Positions 43,982 to 53,082 of a stretch of DNA of 64,000 nt are shown piece after piece. The position numbers and the translations under genes were made by a program. The DNA lies in assembly GCF_019891545.1 (NCBI RefSeq), contig NZ_JAHDIU010000003.1, positions 310,001 through 374,000 on the forward strand, given 5' to 3'. A model generated the notes under the pieces. It had not been told where the DNA came from. It saw only the letters and a program-made list of their open reading frames with translations, and made no database searches. Every line of letters starts with the position of its first letter. Position 1 is the stretch's first letter. The DNA is from Flavobacterium coralii. GTDB lineage: Bacteria; Bacteroidota; Bacteroidia; Flavobacteriales; Flavobacteriaceae.

Positions 43982-45043
43982 ATGGAAATAATTACCGAAG
44001 TACCCGCATGTAAAAAGAAAAAATTAGGCTTTTTAGACCGTTACCTTACCCTGTGGATATTTCTTGCAATGGCAGCAGGTATAGGCATAGGTTATTTTTT
44101 TGACGGTGCAGAAGCTTTTTTAAATTCCGGCTCTAGCGGTACTGTAAACCTGCCGCTTGCCATAGGGCTTATCGTGATGATGTATCCGCCACTGGCAAAA
44201 GTTAGGTATGAAAGTACCGGTAAGGTTTTCCGTAATATAAAGGTGCTTTCGGCATCATTGCTTTTAAACTGGGTGATTGGTCCGGTAATCATGTTTTTTC
44301 TTGCCATACTTTTTTTAAGTGACTATCCGGAATATATGTCGGGCTTAATACTAATTGGTATAGCGCGCTGCATTGCAATGGTTATTGTGTGGAATGAGTT
44401 GGCACAGGGCAACAGGGAATATGCCGCAGGCCTTGTGGCGCTTAATAGTATTTTCCAAGTGTTGCTGTACAGTGTGTATGCTTACCTGTTTATAACCGTA
44501 CTGCCACCGCTTTTTGGTATAGAAGGCCTTGCGGTTAACATTACGATGGGCGAGATTGCAAAGAGCGTTTTTATTTACCTGGGAATACCATTCTTGGCGG
44601 GAATACTTTCCCGTTACGGTTTAATCATGCTGAAAGGGGAGGAGTGGTATACAAAAAAATACATACCGTTTATTTCGCCTTTAACGCTTATTGCGTTATT
44701 ATTTACAATAGTGGTAATGTTCAGCTTTAAAGGCAAGCTCATAATAGAAATACCAATGGATGTGGTGCGTATAGCCATACCGCTGGTTATTTATTTTGTT
44801 ATTATGTTTATCGTAAGTTTTATTATAGGTAAGAAAGCAGGAGCCGATTATTCGCAGTCGGCAGCCATATCTTTTACAGCGGCAGGCAATAATTTTGAGC
44901 TGGCTATCGCCGTTGCCATTGGGGTGTTCGGCATTAACAGCGGCCAGGCTTTTGCAGGGGTAATAGGTCCTCTGGTAGAAGTGCCCGCACTTATCCTGTT
45001 GGTTAACTTCTCATTTTGGATAAAACGCCGGTATTTTGATTAA
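43982..45043 (+). CDS. acr3: ACR3 family arsenite efflux transporter
   Basis: The 353-residue protein has ten hydrophobic segments. It shows the Acr3 hallmarks [36 protein letters not shown], and [35 protein letters not shown] with the essential Cys in the fourth helix. It exports arsenite using the proton gradient. It follows arsC after the hairpin and completes the resistance pathway. Confidence 0.93.
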   Translation: MEIITEVPACKKKKLGFLDRYLTLWIFLAMAAGIGIGYFFDGAEAFLNSGSSGTVNLPLAIGLIVMMYPPLAKVRYESTGKVFRNIKVLSASLLLNWVIGPVIMFFLAILFLSDYPEYMSGLILIGIARCIAMVIVWNELAQGNREYAAGLVALNSIFQVLLYSVYAYLFITVLPPLFGIEGLAVNITMGEIAKSVFIYLGIPFLAGILSRYGLIMLKGEEWYTKKYIPFISPLTLIALLFTIVVMFSFKGKLIIEIPMDVVRIAIPLVIYFVIMFIVSFIIGKKAGADYSQSAAISFTAAGNNFELAIAVAIGVFGINSGQAFAGVIGPLVEVPALILLVNFSFWIKRRYFD

Positions 45044-45224
45044 CAGAAATATCATTCGGGATATGTAAAATTTATAAAATAAGCCGAATCATTACGATAT
45101 TTGCAATGAAATGATTTGGATAGTGATATGTGTAATGTAATTACGTGAGGATAATGCAAAAAAAAGTACATCAAAAAAGTGTGGCTTAAATATTACTATT
45201 TTTAAGAAAAATTGTAATAATTGA

Positions 45225-45650
45225 ATGAATACACCAATTCTTCGTTGTGTCCCCTCACGCACAACCATAATAATAAGGATAATGGTAGGAGTAGTTTTTT
45301 TGTCTGAAGGCTTACAAAAATTAATTATTCCGGAAGTGCGGGGCGCCGAAAGGTTCAGGGCACTGGGACTGCCCGCTCCTGAATTCCTGGGGCATCTTGT
45401 AGGCTGTACAGAGATGGTTTGCGGGCTACTGATACTAAGCGGTTTTTTAACCCGGCTGGCTGCCATACCTTTAATGATCATAATGCTTACCGCGTTTGCG
45501 GCAACAAAAGCAGATATATATGTAAATGAAGGCTTTTGGGGCTTTATGCACCAAAGCCGTACCGACTGGGCCATGTTTTGGGGTTGCATCTTCCTTTTTA
45601 TTAAGGGAGGCGGCAGATGGTCTTTGGATAATAAGATTGCAGGTGTATAA
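45225..45650 (+). CDS. DoxX family membrane protein
   Basis: The 141-residue protein has four hydrophobic helices and the DoxX pattern IIIRIMVGVVFLSEGLQKLI, FRALGLPAPEFLGHLVGCTEMVCGLLIL and FWGFMHQSRTDWAMFWGCIFLF. Family members are implicated in redox or membrane integrity functions but are not well defined. It is separated from acr3 by 181 bases with no clear terminator and precedes the chrA-like gene by 11 bases. Confidence 0.82.
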   Translation: MNTPILRCVPSRTTIIIRIMVGVVFLSEGLQKLIIPEVRGAERFRALGLPAPEFLGHLVGCTEMVCGLLILSGFLTRLAAIPLMIIMLTAFAATKADIYVNEGFWGFMHQSRTDWAMFWGCIFLFIKGGGRWSLDNKIAGV

Positions 45651-45661
45651 TTTTTGCTGAT

Positions 45662-46753
45662 ATGGGCAAGTCGCTGAAAGAGGTTATAGAAGTTTTTGCC
45701 CGCCTTGGCATTACTGCTTTTGGCGGCCCTGCAGCCCATATTGCCATGATGCGGCAGGAGTTGGTTAACCGCCGCAGGTGGATGGATGATGCCGAATTTT
45801 TAGACCTGCTTGGCGCTACCAACCTGATACCCGGCCCCAACAGTACCGAAATGGCGATACACCTCGGTAAGCACCGCGCCGGGTGGAAAGGGTTACTTAT
45901 GGCGGGATTACTTTTTATTGTGCCTGCAGTGCTTATAACAGGTGTTATAGCCTGGCTGTATAAAGAGTATGGCAGCCTGCCGCAGATTCAGCCTTTTATT
46001 TACGGAATAAAACCGGCTATTATAGCTGTTATTATTTTTGCGGTACTCCCATTGGCAAAAGCATCTGTAAAGAATAATTTACTTGGCATTATTGCAGTAA
46101 TTGCTGTTGTTGCAGCCTTTCTTGGTTTGCATGAAATAATAGTGCTTTTTGGTGCAGGTGCTTTATATGCCGCACTTACATACGGAAATGACAGGCTTAT
46201 GCTCCTTCAGCCTTTACTGATTGCTGCCACTCTTTCTGAAACACGCATATTCCTCATCTTTTTAAAAATTGGTGCAATATTGTATGGCAGCGGATATGTA
46301 CTTTTTGCCTTTATAGAGACAGAGCTTGTAGATACAGGATTCCTGACAACACAACAACTTGCAGATGCCATTGCGGTAGGGCAGTTTACACCCGGGCCTG
46401 TTTTCTCATCGGTAACATTTATTGGCTATCAGCTAAAAGGCATTAGCGGTGCTTTGGCGGCAACAACGGGAGTGTTCCTGCCTTCTTTTATTTTTGTAGC
46501 GCTTATAAGCCGTATAGTACCTAAAATACGCACCTCAAAACTGTTCGCCGCATTTTTAGATGCGGTAAATGTAGCATCCGTAGCGGTTATTGCTTCTGTG
46601 TGCTGGCAAATGGGCAGGGAAAGTATTGTAAGCTGGCAGGCTGCCGTGATTTTTATAGTGAGTGCCATACTTTTTTGGCGCTTCCCGAGAATAAACAGCG
46701 CACTTATTGTGGTTTTCGGGTCTGTTGCCGGCTGGTTGCTGTATATGCTGTAA
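45662..46753 (+). CDS. Chromate transporter (ChrA/CHR) family protein
   Basis: The 363-residue protein begins with the CHR domain signature FARLGITAFGGPAAHIAMMRQELVNRRRWMDDAEFLDLLGATNLIPGPNSTEMAIHLG. It repeats a related unit near residues 200-260 (FLKIGAILYGSGYVLFAFIETELV, then ADAIAVGQFTPGPVFSSVTFIGYQLKG), so it has the two-domain layout of long ChrA. Family members export chromate, but many act on other anions. Its place beside arsenic genes suggests metal stress. It stops 1 base from the convergent methyltransferase gene. Confidence 0.88.
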   Translation: MGKSLKEVIEVFARLGITAFGGPAAHIAMMRQELVNRRRWMDDAEFLDLLGATNLIPGPNSTEMAIHLGKHRAGWKGLLMAGLLFIVPAVLITGVIAWLYKEYGSLPQIQPFIYGIKPAIIAVIIFAVLPLAKASVKNNLLGIIAVIAVVAAFLGLHEIIVLFGAGALYAALTYGNDRLMLLQPLLIAATLSETRIFLIFLKIGAILYGSGYVLFAFIETELVDTGFLTTQQLADAIAVGQFTPGPVFSSVTFIGYQLKGISGALAATTGVFLPSFIFVALISRIVPKIRTSKLFAAFLDAVNVASVAVIASVCWQMGRESIVSWQAAVIFIVSAILFWRFPRINSALIVVFGSVAGWLLYML

Positions 46754-46754
46754 C

Positions 46755-47468
46755 TTAAAATTTATGGATAATAAAGATACACGGCCTGTTGTGCAGGTCG
46801 GGCTTATCTTTTTTCCATTGTGCAGCCGTTTTGGTTTTAATATATTCTGTAGGCAGGGTTATATCTGCCGCTATACATAAATGTGTGGCGGGCTGTAAAG
46901 TAGCCAATATATCATCAAGCAATTTATTGTTGCGGTAGGGTGTTTCTATAAAAAGCTGCGACTGGTTTTTATCCTGCGACAGCTTCTCATAATTTTTAAG
47001 GGCATTCTTTTTTTCGACTTTGTCTATGGGCAGGTAACCGTTAAAGGCAAAGCTTTGTCCGTTCATGCCGCTTGCCATCATGGCCAGTAGTATAGACGAA
47101 GGCCCTGTTAACGGCACCACCTGAATGTTATTATCATGCGCCAGCTTTACTATTGCAGCGCCGGGGTCAGCTACACCGGGGCATCCGGCTTCGCTCATCA
47201 GGCCAACGTTTTTACCGTCAAGGCAGGGCTTGATAAACTCAAAGTGCTCCTTTGGCTCGGTATGCTTGTTTAGTATGGATATTATGAGTTCAGGCTGTTT
47301 TTTAGTAGGGAGTATTGCTTTTATAAAACGGCGTGCCGTTTTTTCATTTTCTACTATGTAGTGGTCTATAAATTCTATAGAGCGCGCTACCGAATCTGGC
47401 AGTACTTCTTTAGGGTCGGCATCAGGCCCAAGCGGAACGGGTAACAGGTATAATTTACCGGCAGCCAT
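46755..47468 (-). CDS. SAM-dependent tetrapyrrole-methylase-fold protein (RsmI-like)
   Basis: The 237-residue protein starts GKLYLLPVPLGPDADPKEVLP and has GLMSEAGCPGVADPGAAIV and PLTGPSSILLAMMASGMNGQSFAFNGYLP, the motifs of the RsmI/YraL branch of the TP-methylase family. The canonical RsmI methylates C1402 of 16S rRNA. This version lacks the usual longer C-terminal domain and may be a second family member. It overlaps the phosphatase gene by 1 base in a dnaA-led operon. Confidence 0.82.
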   Translation of the reverse strand: MAAGKLYLLPVPLGPDADPKEVLPDSVARSIEFIDHYIVENEKTARRFIKAILPTKKQPELIISILNKHTEPKEHFEFIKPCLDGKNVGLMSEAGCPGVADPGAAIVKLAHDNNIQVVPLTGPSSILLAMMASGMNGQSFAFNGYLPIDKVEKKNALKNYEKLSQDKNQSQLFIETPYRNNKLLDDILATLQPATHLCIAADITLPTEYIKTKTAAQWKKDKPDLHNRPCIFIIHKF

Positions 47469-47932
47469 TACAAATGCTCCTTTTTCAGATTGTCGGCAAC
47501 AAGGGTACAGGCTTCATCCAGCATATCATAAACCTTATCAAAGCCCTCATCACCGCCAAAATAGGGGTCGGGTACATCTATACCTTCTCCTGGATACAGT
47601 ACATCCATCATCAGGCGCACTTTGGCTTTAGCATCTTCATTTGGTGCCAGTTTTACTACATTACTGTAGTTCGAAGCATCCATAACATATATATGGTCAA
47701 ACTCTTCAAAATCAGAAACCCTGAACTGCCTTGCTTTTTGGCAGCTTATATCGAGCCCGCGGTTTTTGGCGGTGGCTATAGAGCGTTTGTCGGGCTGTTG
47801 CCCCACGTGCCAGTTGCCAGTTCCTGCGGAATCAACAAAGAATGTATCAGAAGGAAGTTTAGATTGAAGTATGCCTTCGGCCAGCGGAGACCGGCAAATG
47901 TTGCCCAGGCATACCATCAGTACTTTTACCAT
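47468..47932 (-). CDS. Low-molecular-weight protein-tyrosine phosphatase
   Basis: The 154-residue protein has the P-loop CLGNICRS (C8, R14) with SPLAEG, and the general-acid motif DPYFGG near residue 121. Unlike the ArsC at 43480 it lacks the paired resolving cysteines. It dephosphorylates phosphotyrosine proteins; the substrate is unknown. One-base overlaps with dnaA upstream and the methyltransferase downstream indicate one operon. Confidence 0.88.
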   Translation of the reverse strand: MVKVLMVCLGNICRSPLAEGILQSKLPSDTFFVDSAGTGNWHVGQQPDKRSIATAKNRGLDISCQKARQFRVSDFEEFDHIYVMDASNYSNVVKLAPNEDAKAKVRLMMDVLYPGEGIDVPDPYFGGDEGFDKVYDMLDEACTLVADNLKKEHL

Positions 47933-49359
47933 TACACAGAAAGCTTTTTATTGATGTCATCTACAAACTTGCGGAACTGCTTATCGGTAGTTACAAGGTT
48001 GTCAACCGTTTTGCAGGCATGCAGTACTGTAGCATGGTCGCGGTCGCCAATTTGCGAACCAATGTTTGCAAGCGATGACTTGGTATATTTTTTTGCGAAA
48101 AACATAGCAAGCTGCCTTGCCTGTACTACATGGCGCTTACGGGTTTTGCTCTGAAGGGTATCAACATCCAACTGAAAATAATCTGATACTACTTTTTGGA
48201 TATAGTCTATCGATATTTCACGCTTCACATTTTTCACAAACTTCTCTACAACCTGCTTGGCAAGGTCTAACGTAACCTCGCGCTTGTTGAAGGATGATTG
48301 TGCAATAAGCGATATGATAGCGCCCTCAAGCTCACGCACATTGGTTTTAATGTTGCGTGCCACATATTCTATTATCTCTTCGGGCATTTCTACGCCGTCG
48401 CGATACAGTATGTTGTTTAATATCGAAATACGGGTTTCATAATCGGGCTGGTGCAGCTCGGCAGAAAGCCCCCACTTAAAGCGTGACAGTAGCCTTTGCT
48501 CTATGTCCTGCATATCTACAGGTGCCTTGTCACTGGTAAGGATAACCTGCTTGCCGTTTTGGTGCAGGTGGTTAAAGATGTGGAAAAACACATCCTGCGT
48601 TCCTGTCTTGCCGGAAAGGAACTGAACATCGTCTATAATAAGCACATCGATAAGCTGGTAGAAGTGGATGAAATCATTCCTGGTATTACGCTTTACCGAA
48701 TCTATATATTGTTGTGTAAATATCTCTGCCGAAATGTACAGTACCGTTTTATCCGGATACTTATCTTTTATTTCTACACCAATAGCATGGGCAAGGTGGG
48801 TTTTACCCAAACCAACACCTCCAAAAATAAGCAACGGGTTAAAAGACGTACCACCCGGTTTGTTAGCTACCGCCATACCTGCCGACCTTGCCAGCCTGTT
48901 AGAATCGCCTTCAAAAAAGTTATCAAAGCTGTAATTGGCATTAAGCTGAGATTCTATTTTAAGGTTGCGGATGCCCGGTATTATAAAAGGGTTTTTAAGC
49001 TCGGGGTTCTTGTTTTGTAAAGGCACATCAATTTCCTGTGGCTTTACAGGGGCACGGTTGGCACTTGGCAACTGCTCTGTAAAAGGCTGCTTGTTGCCAT
49101 AAGTGTTTTCCATCTTAATTTTATAGAGTAACTTTGCCCCGTTACCCAGTTCTTTGGTAAGTGCAACTTTAAGCAGCTTTACGTAGTGCTCTTCCAGCCA
49201 CTCATAAAAAAATTTGCTGGGTACCTGTATGTAAAGTGCGTTGTCAGTAAGCTCAACTGCACGTATAGGCTCGAACCAGGTCTTGTATGCCTGTTCCTGA
49301 ATGTTGTCCTTTATGAACACAAGACAGTTATCCCATACCGATTGCGCAGTTTTAGTCAT
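47932..49359 (-). CDS. dnaA: Chromosomal replication initiator DnaA
   Basis: The 475-residue protein has domain I (SVWDNCLVFIKDNIQEQAYKTWFEPI), a linker, the AAA+ domain with FGGVGLGKTHLAHAIG, LIIDDVQFLSGK and the arginine-rich LSRFKWGLSAE, and the DNA-binding domain with GDRDHATVLHACKTV. It initiates chromosome replication at oriC. I see no cluster of DnaA boxes in the 187 bases upstream. The gene leads an operon with a phosphatase and a methyltransferase. Confidence 0.97.
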   Translation of the reverse strand: MTKTAQSVWDNCLVFIKDNIQEQAYKTWFEPIRAVELTDNALYIQVPSKFFYEWLEEHYVKLLKVALTKELGNGAKLLYKIKMENTYGNKQPFTEQLPSANRAPVKPQEIDVPLQNKNPELKNPFIIPGIRNLKIESQLNANYSFDNFFEGDSNRLARSAGMAVANKPGGTSFNPLLIFGGVGLGKTHLAHAIGVEIKDKYPDKTVLYISAEIFTQQYIDSVKRNTRNDFIHFYQLIDVLIIDDVQFLSGKTGTQDVFFHIFNHLHQNGKQVILTSDKAPVDMQDIEQRLLSRFKWGLSAELHQPDYETRISILNNILYRDGVEMPEEIIEYVARNIKTNVRELEGAIISLIAQSSFNKREVTLDLAKQVVEKFVKNVKREISIDYIQKVVSDYFQLDVDTLQSKTRKRHVVQARQLAMFFAKKYTKSSLANIGSQIGDRDHATVLHACKTVDNLVTTDKQFRKFVDDINKKLSV

Positions 49360-49546
49360 AAATCCTGAAATTTGTTGTTATAAAAGTTGTCTTACAAAAT
49401 GGAGAAAGAAAATTTCACTCCTGTTCGGGAGAACAAATATGTAAACAAATTTTTTCAAAAAAAAACTTTGGGTGTATTGATTTTTCTAAAAAAAAATTGT
49501 AAGCCTCATTAATAGATTATTAAGATAAAATTAACGTTATTTAAAT

Positions 49547-49945
49547 ATGAAAATTCATCAGTTTACCGTAAGGGTACGATATGCAGAAACCGACCAAATG
49601 GGTGTAGTTTACCACGGCAATTATGCGCAATACTTCGAAATGGGAAGGGTGGAATGGCTTAGAAATCTGGGTCTTACCTATAAAGAAATGGAGAGCAGGG
49701 GAATTATGCTGCCGGTTGTTAGCTTATTGTTAAATTTTAAGAAACCCGCCAGGTATGATGATCTCTTAACAGTAAAAACAATTTTCAAAAAACAGGAGTC
49801 TGTCAAGATAGAATTTGACTATGAAATCTATAACGAGCGGGAGGAGTTATTAACAACGGGTAACTCGGTTTTGGTATTTGTAGATATGAAAACAGGCCGC
49901 CCTGTAGCCCCGCCAGAGTATGTTACAGAGAAGCTTTCTTTTTAA
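49547..49945 (+). CDS. YbgC-like acyl-CoA thioesterase (hotdog fold)
   Basis: The 132-residue protein has the 4-hydroxybenzoyl-CoA thioesterase-family signature VRYAETDQMGVVYHGNYAQYFEMGRVEWLR, with the catalytic Asp and the YHGNY helix. It is expected to hydrolyse short or medium acyl-CoA or acyl-ACP thioesters. It is monocistronic and converges on yigZ with 5 bases between the coding ends. Confidence 0.9.
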   Translation: MKIHQFTVRVRYAETDQMGVVYHGNYAQYFEMGRVEWLRNLGLTYKEMESRGIMLPVVSLLLNFKKPARYDDLLTVKTIFKKQESVKIEFDYEIYNEREELLTTGNSVLVFVDMKTGRPVAPPEYVTEKLSF

Positions 49946-49950
49946 GTTTA

Positions 49951-50556
49951 TCAAGAAGTTTTTACTTCTATTTCATATAAGTTTTGTAATGCCTCAAGTA
50001 CTGTTGGGGCATTATTTTTTCGGGTAGCAACTATTATTTCACAGTCCATTTCCATTTTTTGCGATATAATATCAAGGTTCTTTTCTTTGATAACCCGCAT
50101 TACCTTGTTCATATTTTGGTAGCCGAACTGTAGTGTGAAGTGTACATCAATTGTCTTTTCTATAATCTCCGAGGCTTCAAGTGCCATTTGTGCAGAAGTA
50201 CGATAAGCCGATATAAGCCCGCCTACACCAAGTTTTACACCGCCAAAGTATCTGACAACCACAACAAGCACATTGGTTACATCAAACGACTGTATTTGCC
50301 CATATATAGGCATGCCCGCCGAGTTATTTGGTTCGCCGTCGTCATTTGCACGGTAATTAACTTGTTCAGTACCCAGTTGCCACGCGTAGCACCAGTGCCT
50401 TGCCTGGTTGTGTTGTTTTCGCAGTTCTTCGAGTATGGCTTTTACCTCATCCTCACTATTAACAGGATAGGCATAGCCAAAGAACTTGCTGTTCTTTTCT
50501 TTAAAAAGAGTTTCTTCGCCGGGGGCGGCAAGGGTTTTATAGGTGTCTTTTTCCAA
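49951..50556 (-). CDS. YigZ/IMPACT family protein
   Basis: The 201-residue protein starts with TTG at 50556; no suitable ATG exists before the conserved region. It has KNSKFFGYAYPVNSEDEV, the family core HWCYAWQLG followed by RANDDGEPNNSAGMPIYGQI, and VVVVRYFGGVKLGVGGLISAYR, as in YigZ and eukaryotic IMPACT. The function in bacteria is uncertain. Two promoter-like elements lie just upstream. Confidence 0.87.
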   Translation of the reverse strand: MEKDTYKTLAAPGEETLFKEKNSKFFGYAYPVNSEDEVKAILEELRKQHNQARHWCYAWQLGTEQVNYRANDDGEPNNSAGMPIYGQIQSFDVTNVLVVVVRYFGGVKLGVGGLISAYRTSAQMALEASEIIEKTIDVHFTLQFGYQNMNKVMRVIKEKNLDIISQKMEMDCEIIVATRKNNAPTVLEALQNLYEIEVKTS

Positions 50557-50560
50557 ATGG

Positions 50561-50583
50561 CAAAGTTATCTGCCGCAAAAATA
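50561..50583 (-). promoter_or_regulatory. Tandem TANNTTTG elements upstream of yigZ
   Basis: On the minus strand TATTTTTG (50583-50576, followed by CGGC) precedes TAACTTTG (50568-50561). The second ends 4 bases before the TTG start codon at 50556. Confidence 0.5.
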
Positions 50584-50609
50584 CCTTTTACATGAGCCAA
50601 TTGCAAGTG

Positions 50610-51191
50610 CTACTCTATAACTTCATAACCTATCGGCTTAAAAGCATAATTGTTACTCATCTCTGCAGAGCAGGCTGTAAGCCCAACCAGCAAATCCATT
50701 TCTGCCTCAATTATAATGTAATCGCCCGCTTTGCTTTTTGGTGGCAACACATCCACTTTTCCGCTCTCGCCGTTCACTGTTACGTGCATAAAAACATTAA
50801 AAGTAATGGGTATGCTGTCGGGCGCTATGCCATGAGATTTAAATGCCTCGCATAGGTTACCGAAGCATCCACGGTGCGGATGTTCATGTCCATAGATTAT
50901 CCTGAAGGTATCGGCACTGCAGGGTGTAAGTAAAAAATCATGACGGCCAACGGTGTCTTCAATAATATTGAACATCACATTGCTGCGGTTTGAATAAAAA
51001 GGATGCCCTTTGGTAAGGAAGATGGTTTCGGCATAGTCTATCGTCCTGCCGGAAGACAAATACTCCTGTTTATCGAGTAGGTTATAGCACATAAGGTCGG
51101 CTACCTGTTCGCCTTCAATGTCTGTAATCTTTAATTTTTGTCCTTTTTCAAGGATGAAAGAAACGCCGCTACGCGGATTTATTACGTTCAT
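50610..51191 (-). CDS. DUF1989 (urea carboxylase-associated) family protein
   Basis: The 193-residue protein matches the urea-carboxylase-associated/DUF1989 family: FILEKGQKLKITDIEGEQVADLMCYN, EYLSSGRTIDYAETIFLTKGHPFYSNR, TPCSADTFRIIYGHEHPHRGCFGNLCEAF and FNVFMHVTVNGESG. The conserved Cys and His residues suggest a metal site. Related proteins occur with urea/guanidine carboxylase genes. Its start overlaps the end of the YqcI/YcgG gene by 23 bases, so the pair is probably one functional unit. Confidence 0.83.
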   Translation of the reverse strand: MNVINPRSGVSFILEKGQKLKITDIEGEQVADLMCYNLLDKQEYLSSGRTIDYAETIFLTKGHPFYSNRSNVMFNIIEDTVGRHDFLLTPCSADTFRIIYGHEHPHRGCFGNLCEAFKSHGIAPDSIPITFNVFMHVTVNGESGKVDVLPPKSKAGDYIIIEAEMDLLVGLTACSAEMSNNYAFKPIGYEVIE

Positions 51192-51858
51192 GTTTTACAT
51201 GGTTATGGTTGCTGTGGTAAGGGCATTTCCAGTTATTATCATACTGGCGCCCGGTATATTGGTACACTTCAGATGCTTCGCCGAAATCCTGTAGCATAGG
51301 GTTAATACTACCGGAATACTCAACATCTTTCTTTCGTACAATATTCTTCATTTTCTGGTATTGCCCATTCTCCCTAAGCTGCTCAAACTGCGCATGCGGG
51401 TTAAAAACAATTGCCGGGCTGCTAAAGCGTCTTGCTTCCCTGCTGCTGGCCGGGTGCAGCCCTATTATAAAAAAAGCCTCGCCACCCAGGCTGAAACTGA
51501 AGTTTTCAGATTCAGGCTCAGGGTCTACCCGAGGGTCATAATCATGTTTTTCGGCATCGAGGTCGGCAAGTGCCTGCAGCCGGTTCCAGAAAAGCTTTTC
51601 AAACATTGCTTCGCTGTATATTTCTGTTTCGGGAAAAATAATTACCGCGCTGTGAAAGAGCTTGTCAGACTTACGGTAGTCTTTTATAAAGGTATAAATA
51701 AATTCCAGTATGGCTTTATCATCTTTTGGGCATGCCATATGCCCTGCTGAAAAAACGTGAAGCTGCTCTTTAGTAAGTGCAGCCTTGGCTGCCACACACG
51801 GAAAAAGCTTATCAGCAATTTTCGCTGTAAATTCGTCTTTATAATCCTGTACATTCAT
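51169..51858 (-). CDS. YqcI/YcgG family protein (GntA-like haem N-oxygenase family)
   Basis: The 229-residue protein shows the YqcI/YcgG pattern: FPCVAAKAALTKEQLHVFSAGHM, IYTFIKDYRKSDKLFHSAVIIFPE, FWNRLQALADLDAEKHDYDPRVD, FSFSLGGEAFFIIGLHPASSREARRF and a C-terminal WKCPYH motif. The family includes haem-dependent N-hydroxylases of guanidino compounds such as GntA of guanitoxin synthesis; this is recalled family knowledge. It is the first gene of a two-gene unit with DUF1989. The substrate here is unknown. Confidence 0.8.
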   Translation of the reverse strand: MNVQDYKDEFTAKIADKLFPCVAAKAALTKEQLHVFSAGHMACPKDDKAILEFIYTFIKDYRKSDKLFHSAVIIFPETEIYSEAMFEKLFWNRLQALADLDAEKHDYDPRVDPEPESENFSFSLGGEAFFIIGLHPASSREARRFSSPAIVFNPHAQFEQLRENGQYQKMKNIVRKKDVEYSGSINPMLQDFGEASEVYQYTGRQYDNNWKCPYHSNHNHVKHERNKSA

Positions 51859-52036
51859 CTCTTTCGCTCTTTTGTTGTAATAAAGTTCTTTTATAAGGCT
51901 TGCAAATACAAGATATTTAGGCTTACTTTAGGCTTTGTAAGAATAGTACTGGTAAGGGTTTGTGAATTTCCATATTTAAGATTATGAAAATTTATTTCCT
52001 TGTAATTGCAAGTCAATTTTTATTGATGAGTATTTC

Positions 52037-52624
52037 ATGAGACATTTTTATTCTTTAATATTTTTATTAAATTTCTCGGTGGCCTTAGCCCAGTCTCCGG
52101 AGCCTATCAATACGTTTGTTGGACTTACGGATACTTTAGCTACTCATGAAATCAGGATTTATAAAAGAATAAGTATCACCAATTGTACTGAAGTATTTAG
52201 ATTGTACGAGTCAGAAAAAGAGGGTTGGACAGCAGAGTTGTATTTCTTTTACGAAGCAGCGGGAGACAAGCACAGATATTATGAAAAACAGCTTTTAAAA
52301 AACTTGATTGATTTTGATGTGCTATGGTTTAATATTACTAAAACACAGGTTTTACATATTTTGCCAATGGATTTGTTTAAATACAAGTTTAGGAGAGCTG
52401 ATGAAATTTTATGTGAAGATAATCGGTATGTTTATAAGCAGAAAATTATTTCAATATTAGATGGTGTATCATATAATCTATTTATCAGGCAAGGTGATAA
52501 AACTAACTCGGTAAATTATACCAATCCAAAAACTTTACTTAAGCACTATCCCGGTGTTGATGAGCTTGAATACTTTTGTGAAATGCTTGATGTAGTAAGC
52601 GAAGGCTTTGATATTTGGAAATAA
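52037..52624 (+). CDS. Secreted hypothetical protein
   Basis: The 195-residue protein has a clear signal peptide (MRHFYSLIFLLNFSVALAQ, cleaved after ALA) and a mature region rich in aromatic and charged residues with no motif I recognise. It is A+T-rich compared with its neighbours. The gene stands alone on the plus strand, 14 bases upstream of a lipoprotein gene, and may share a transcript with it. Confidence 0.65.
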   Translation: MRHFYSLIFLLNFSVALAQSPEPINTFVGLTDTLATHEIRIYKRISITNCTEVFRLYESEKEGWTAELYFFYEAAGDKHRYYEKQLLKNLIDFDVLWFNITKTQVLHILPMDLFKYKFRRADEILCEDNRYVYKQKIISILDGVSYNLFIRQGDKTNSVNYTNPKTLLKHYPGVDELEYFCEMLDVVSEGFDIWK

Positions 52625-52638
52625 AATAATTGAATAAA

Positions 52639-53079
52639 ATGAAAACAATATTTAAGACATTATTAGTTACATTGGTATTAACTTTAGCAGTTTCCTGTGG
52701 CGAAAAACAGGAAGTAAAAGAACTTGGCTGTGGTGCCGAAATGAGCGGGTATGAAGTTATGGATGTAAAAGCACTCGGCAACACTCCTTTTATTTATAGT
52801 GAAGAAAACCGAAAGCTGGCGCTCGAAATGGCCGATATGGCTAATAAGGCTATGGGAGCAGAGGACGAAATTAAAATTGCCTTTGTAAAAATTGATGATA
52901 AAGATTTTGCTGCTTTTGTGGTAGGCCCGGCAGATGTAGCCGAGGTAGAGAAAATAAGCTGTGTGCTGGTAAATAATGATTTTGGTGGCAGGCTGCCCCA
53001 AAACAGGAAGTTTTTATATTATACAGAAGACCATAACACGCTTGTAGCTGCCATAAAGAATAAAAAGCAGGAAGAATAG
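52639..53079 (+). CDS. Hypothetical lipoprotein
   Basis: ATG 52639 is preferred to a TTG three codons upstream. The 146-residue protein has a lipoprotein signal ending LAVSC with the lipidated Cys at residue 20. The mature part contains LGCGAEMSGYEVMDVKALGNTPFI and no domain I recognise. Two further cysteines (GCGAEM and ISCVLV) may form a disulfide. It converges on the HAD gene with 3 bases between them. Confidence 0.7.
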   Translation: MKTIFKTLLVTLVLTLAVSCGEKQEVKELGCGAEMSGYEVMDVKALGNTPFIYSEENRKLALEMADMANKAMGAEDEIKIAFVKIDDKDFAAFVVGPADVAEVEKISCVLVNNDFGGRLPQNRKFLYYTEDHNTLVAAIKNKKQEE

Positions 53080-53082
53080 GTT

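Noticed and set aside
45044-45224. ATTCGG/CCGAAT inverted repeat (45054-45059 and 45084-45089) between acr3 and DoxX considered as a terminator
   Set aside because: The stem has only six base pairs with a 24-base loop and no T-run.
49360-49546. A+T-rich gap upstream of dnaA considered as oriC
   Set aside because: No cluster of TTATCCACA-like DnaA boxes is visible and A+T-richness alone is common in this genome.
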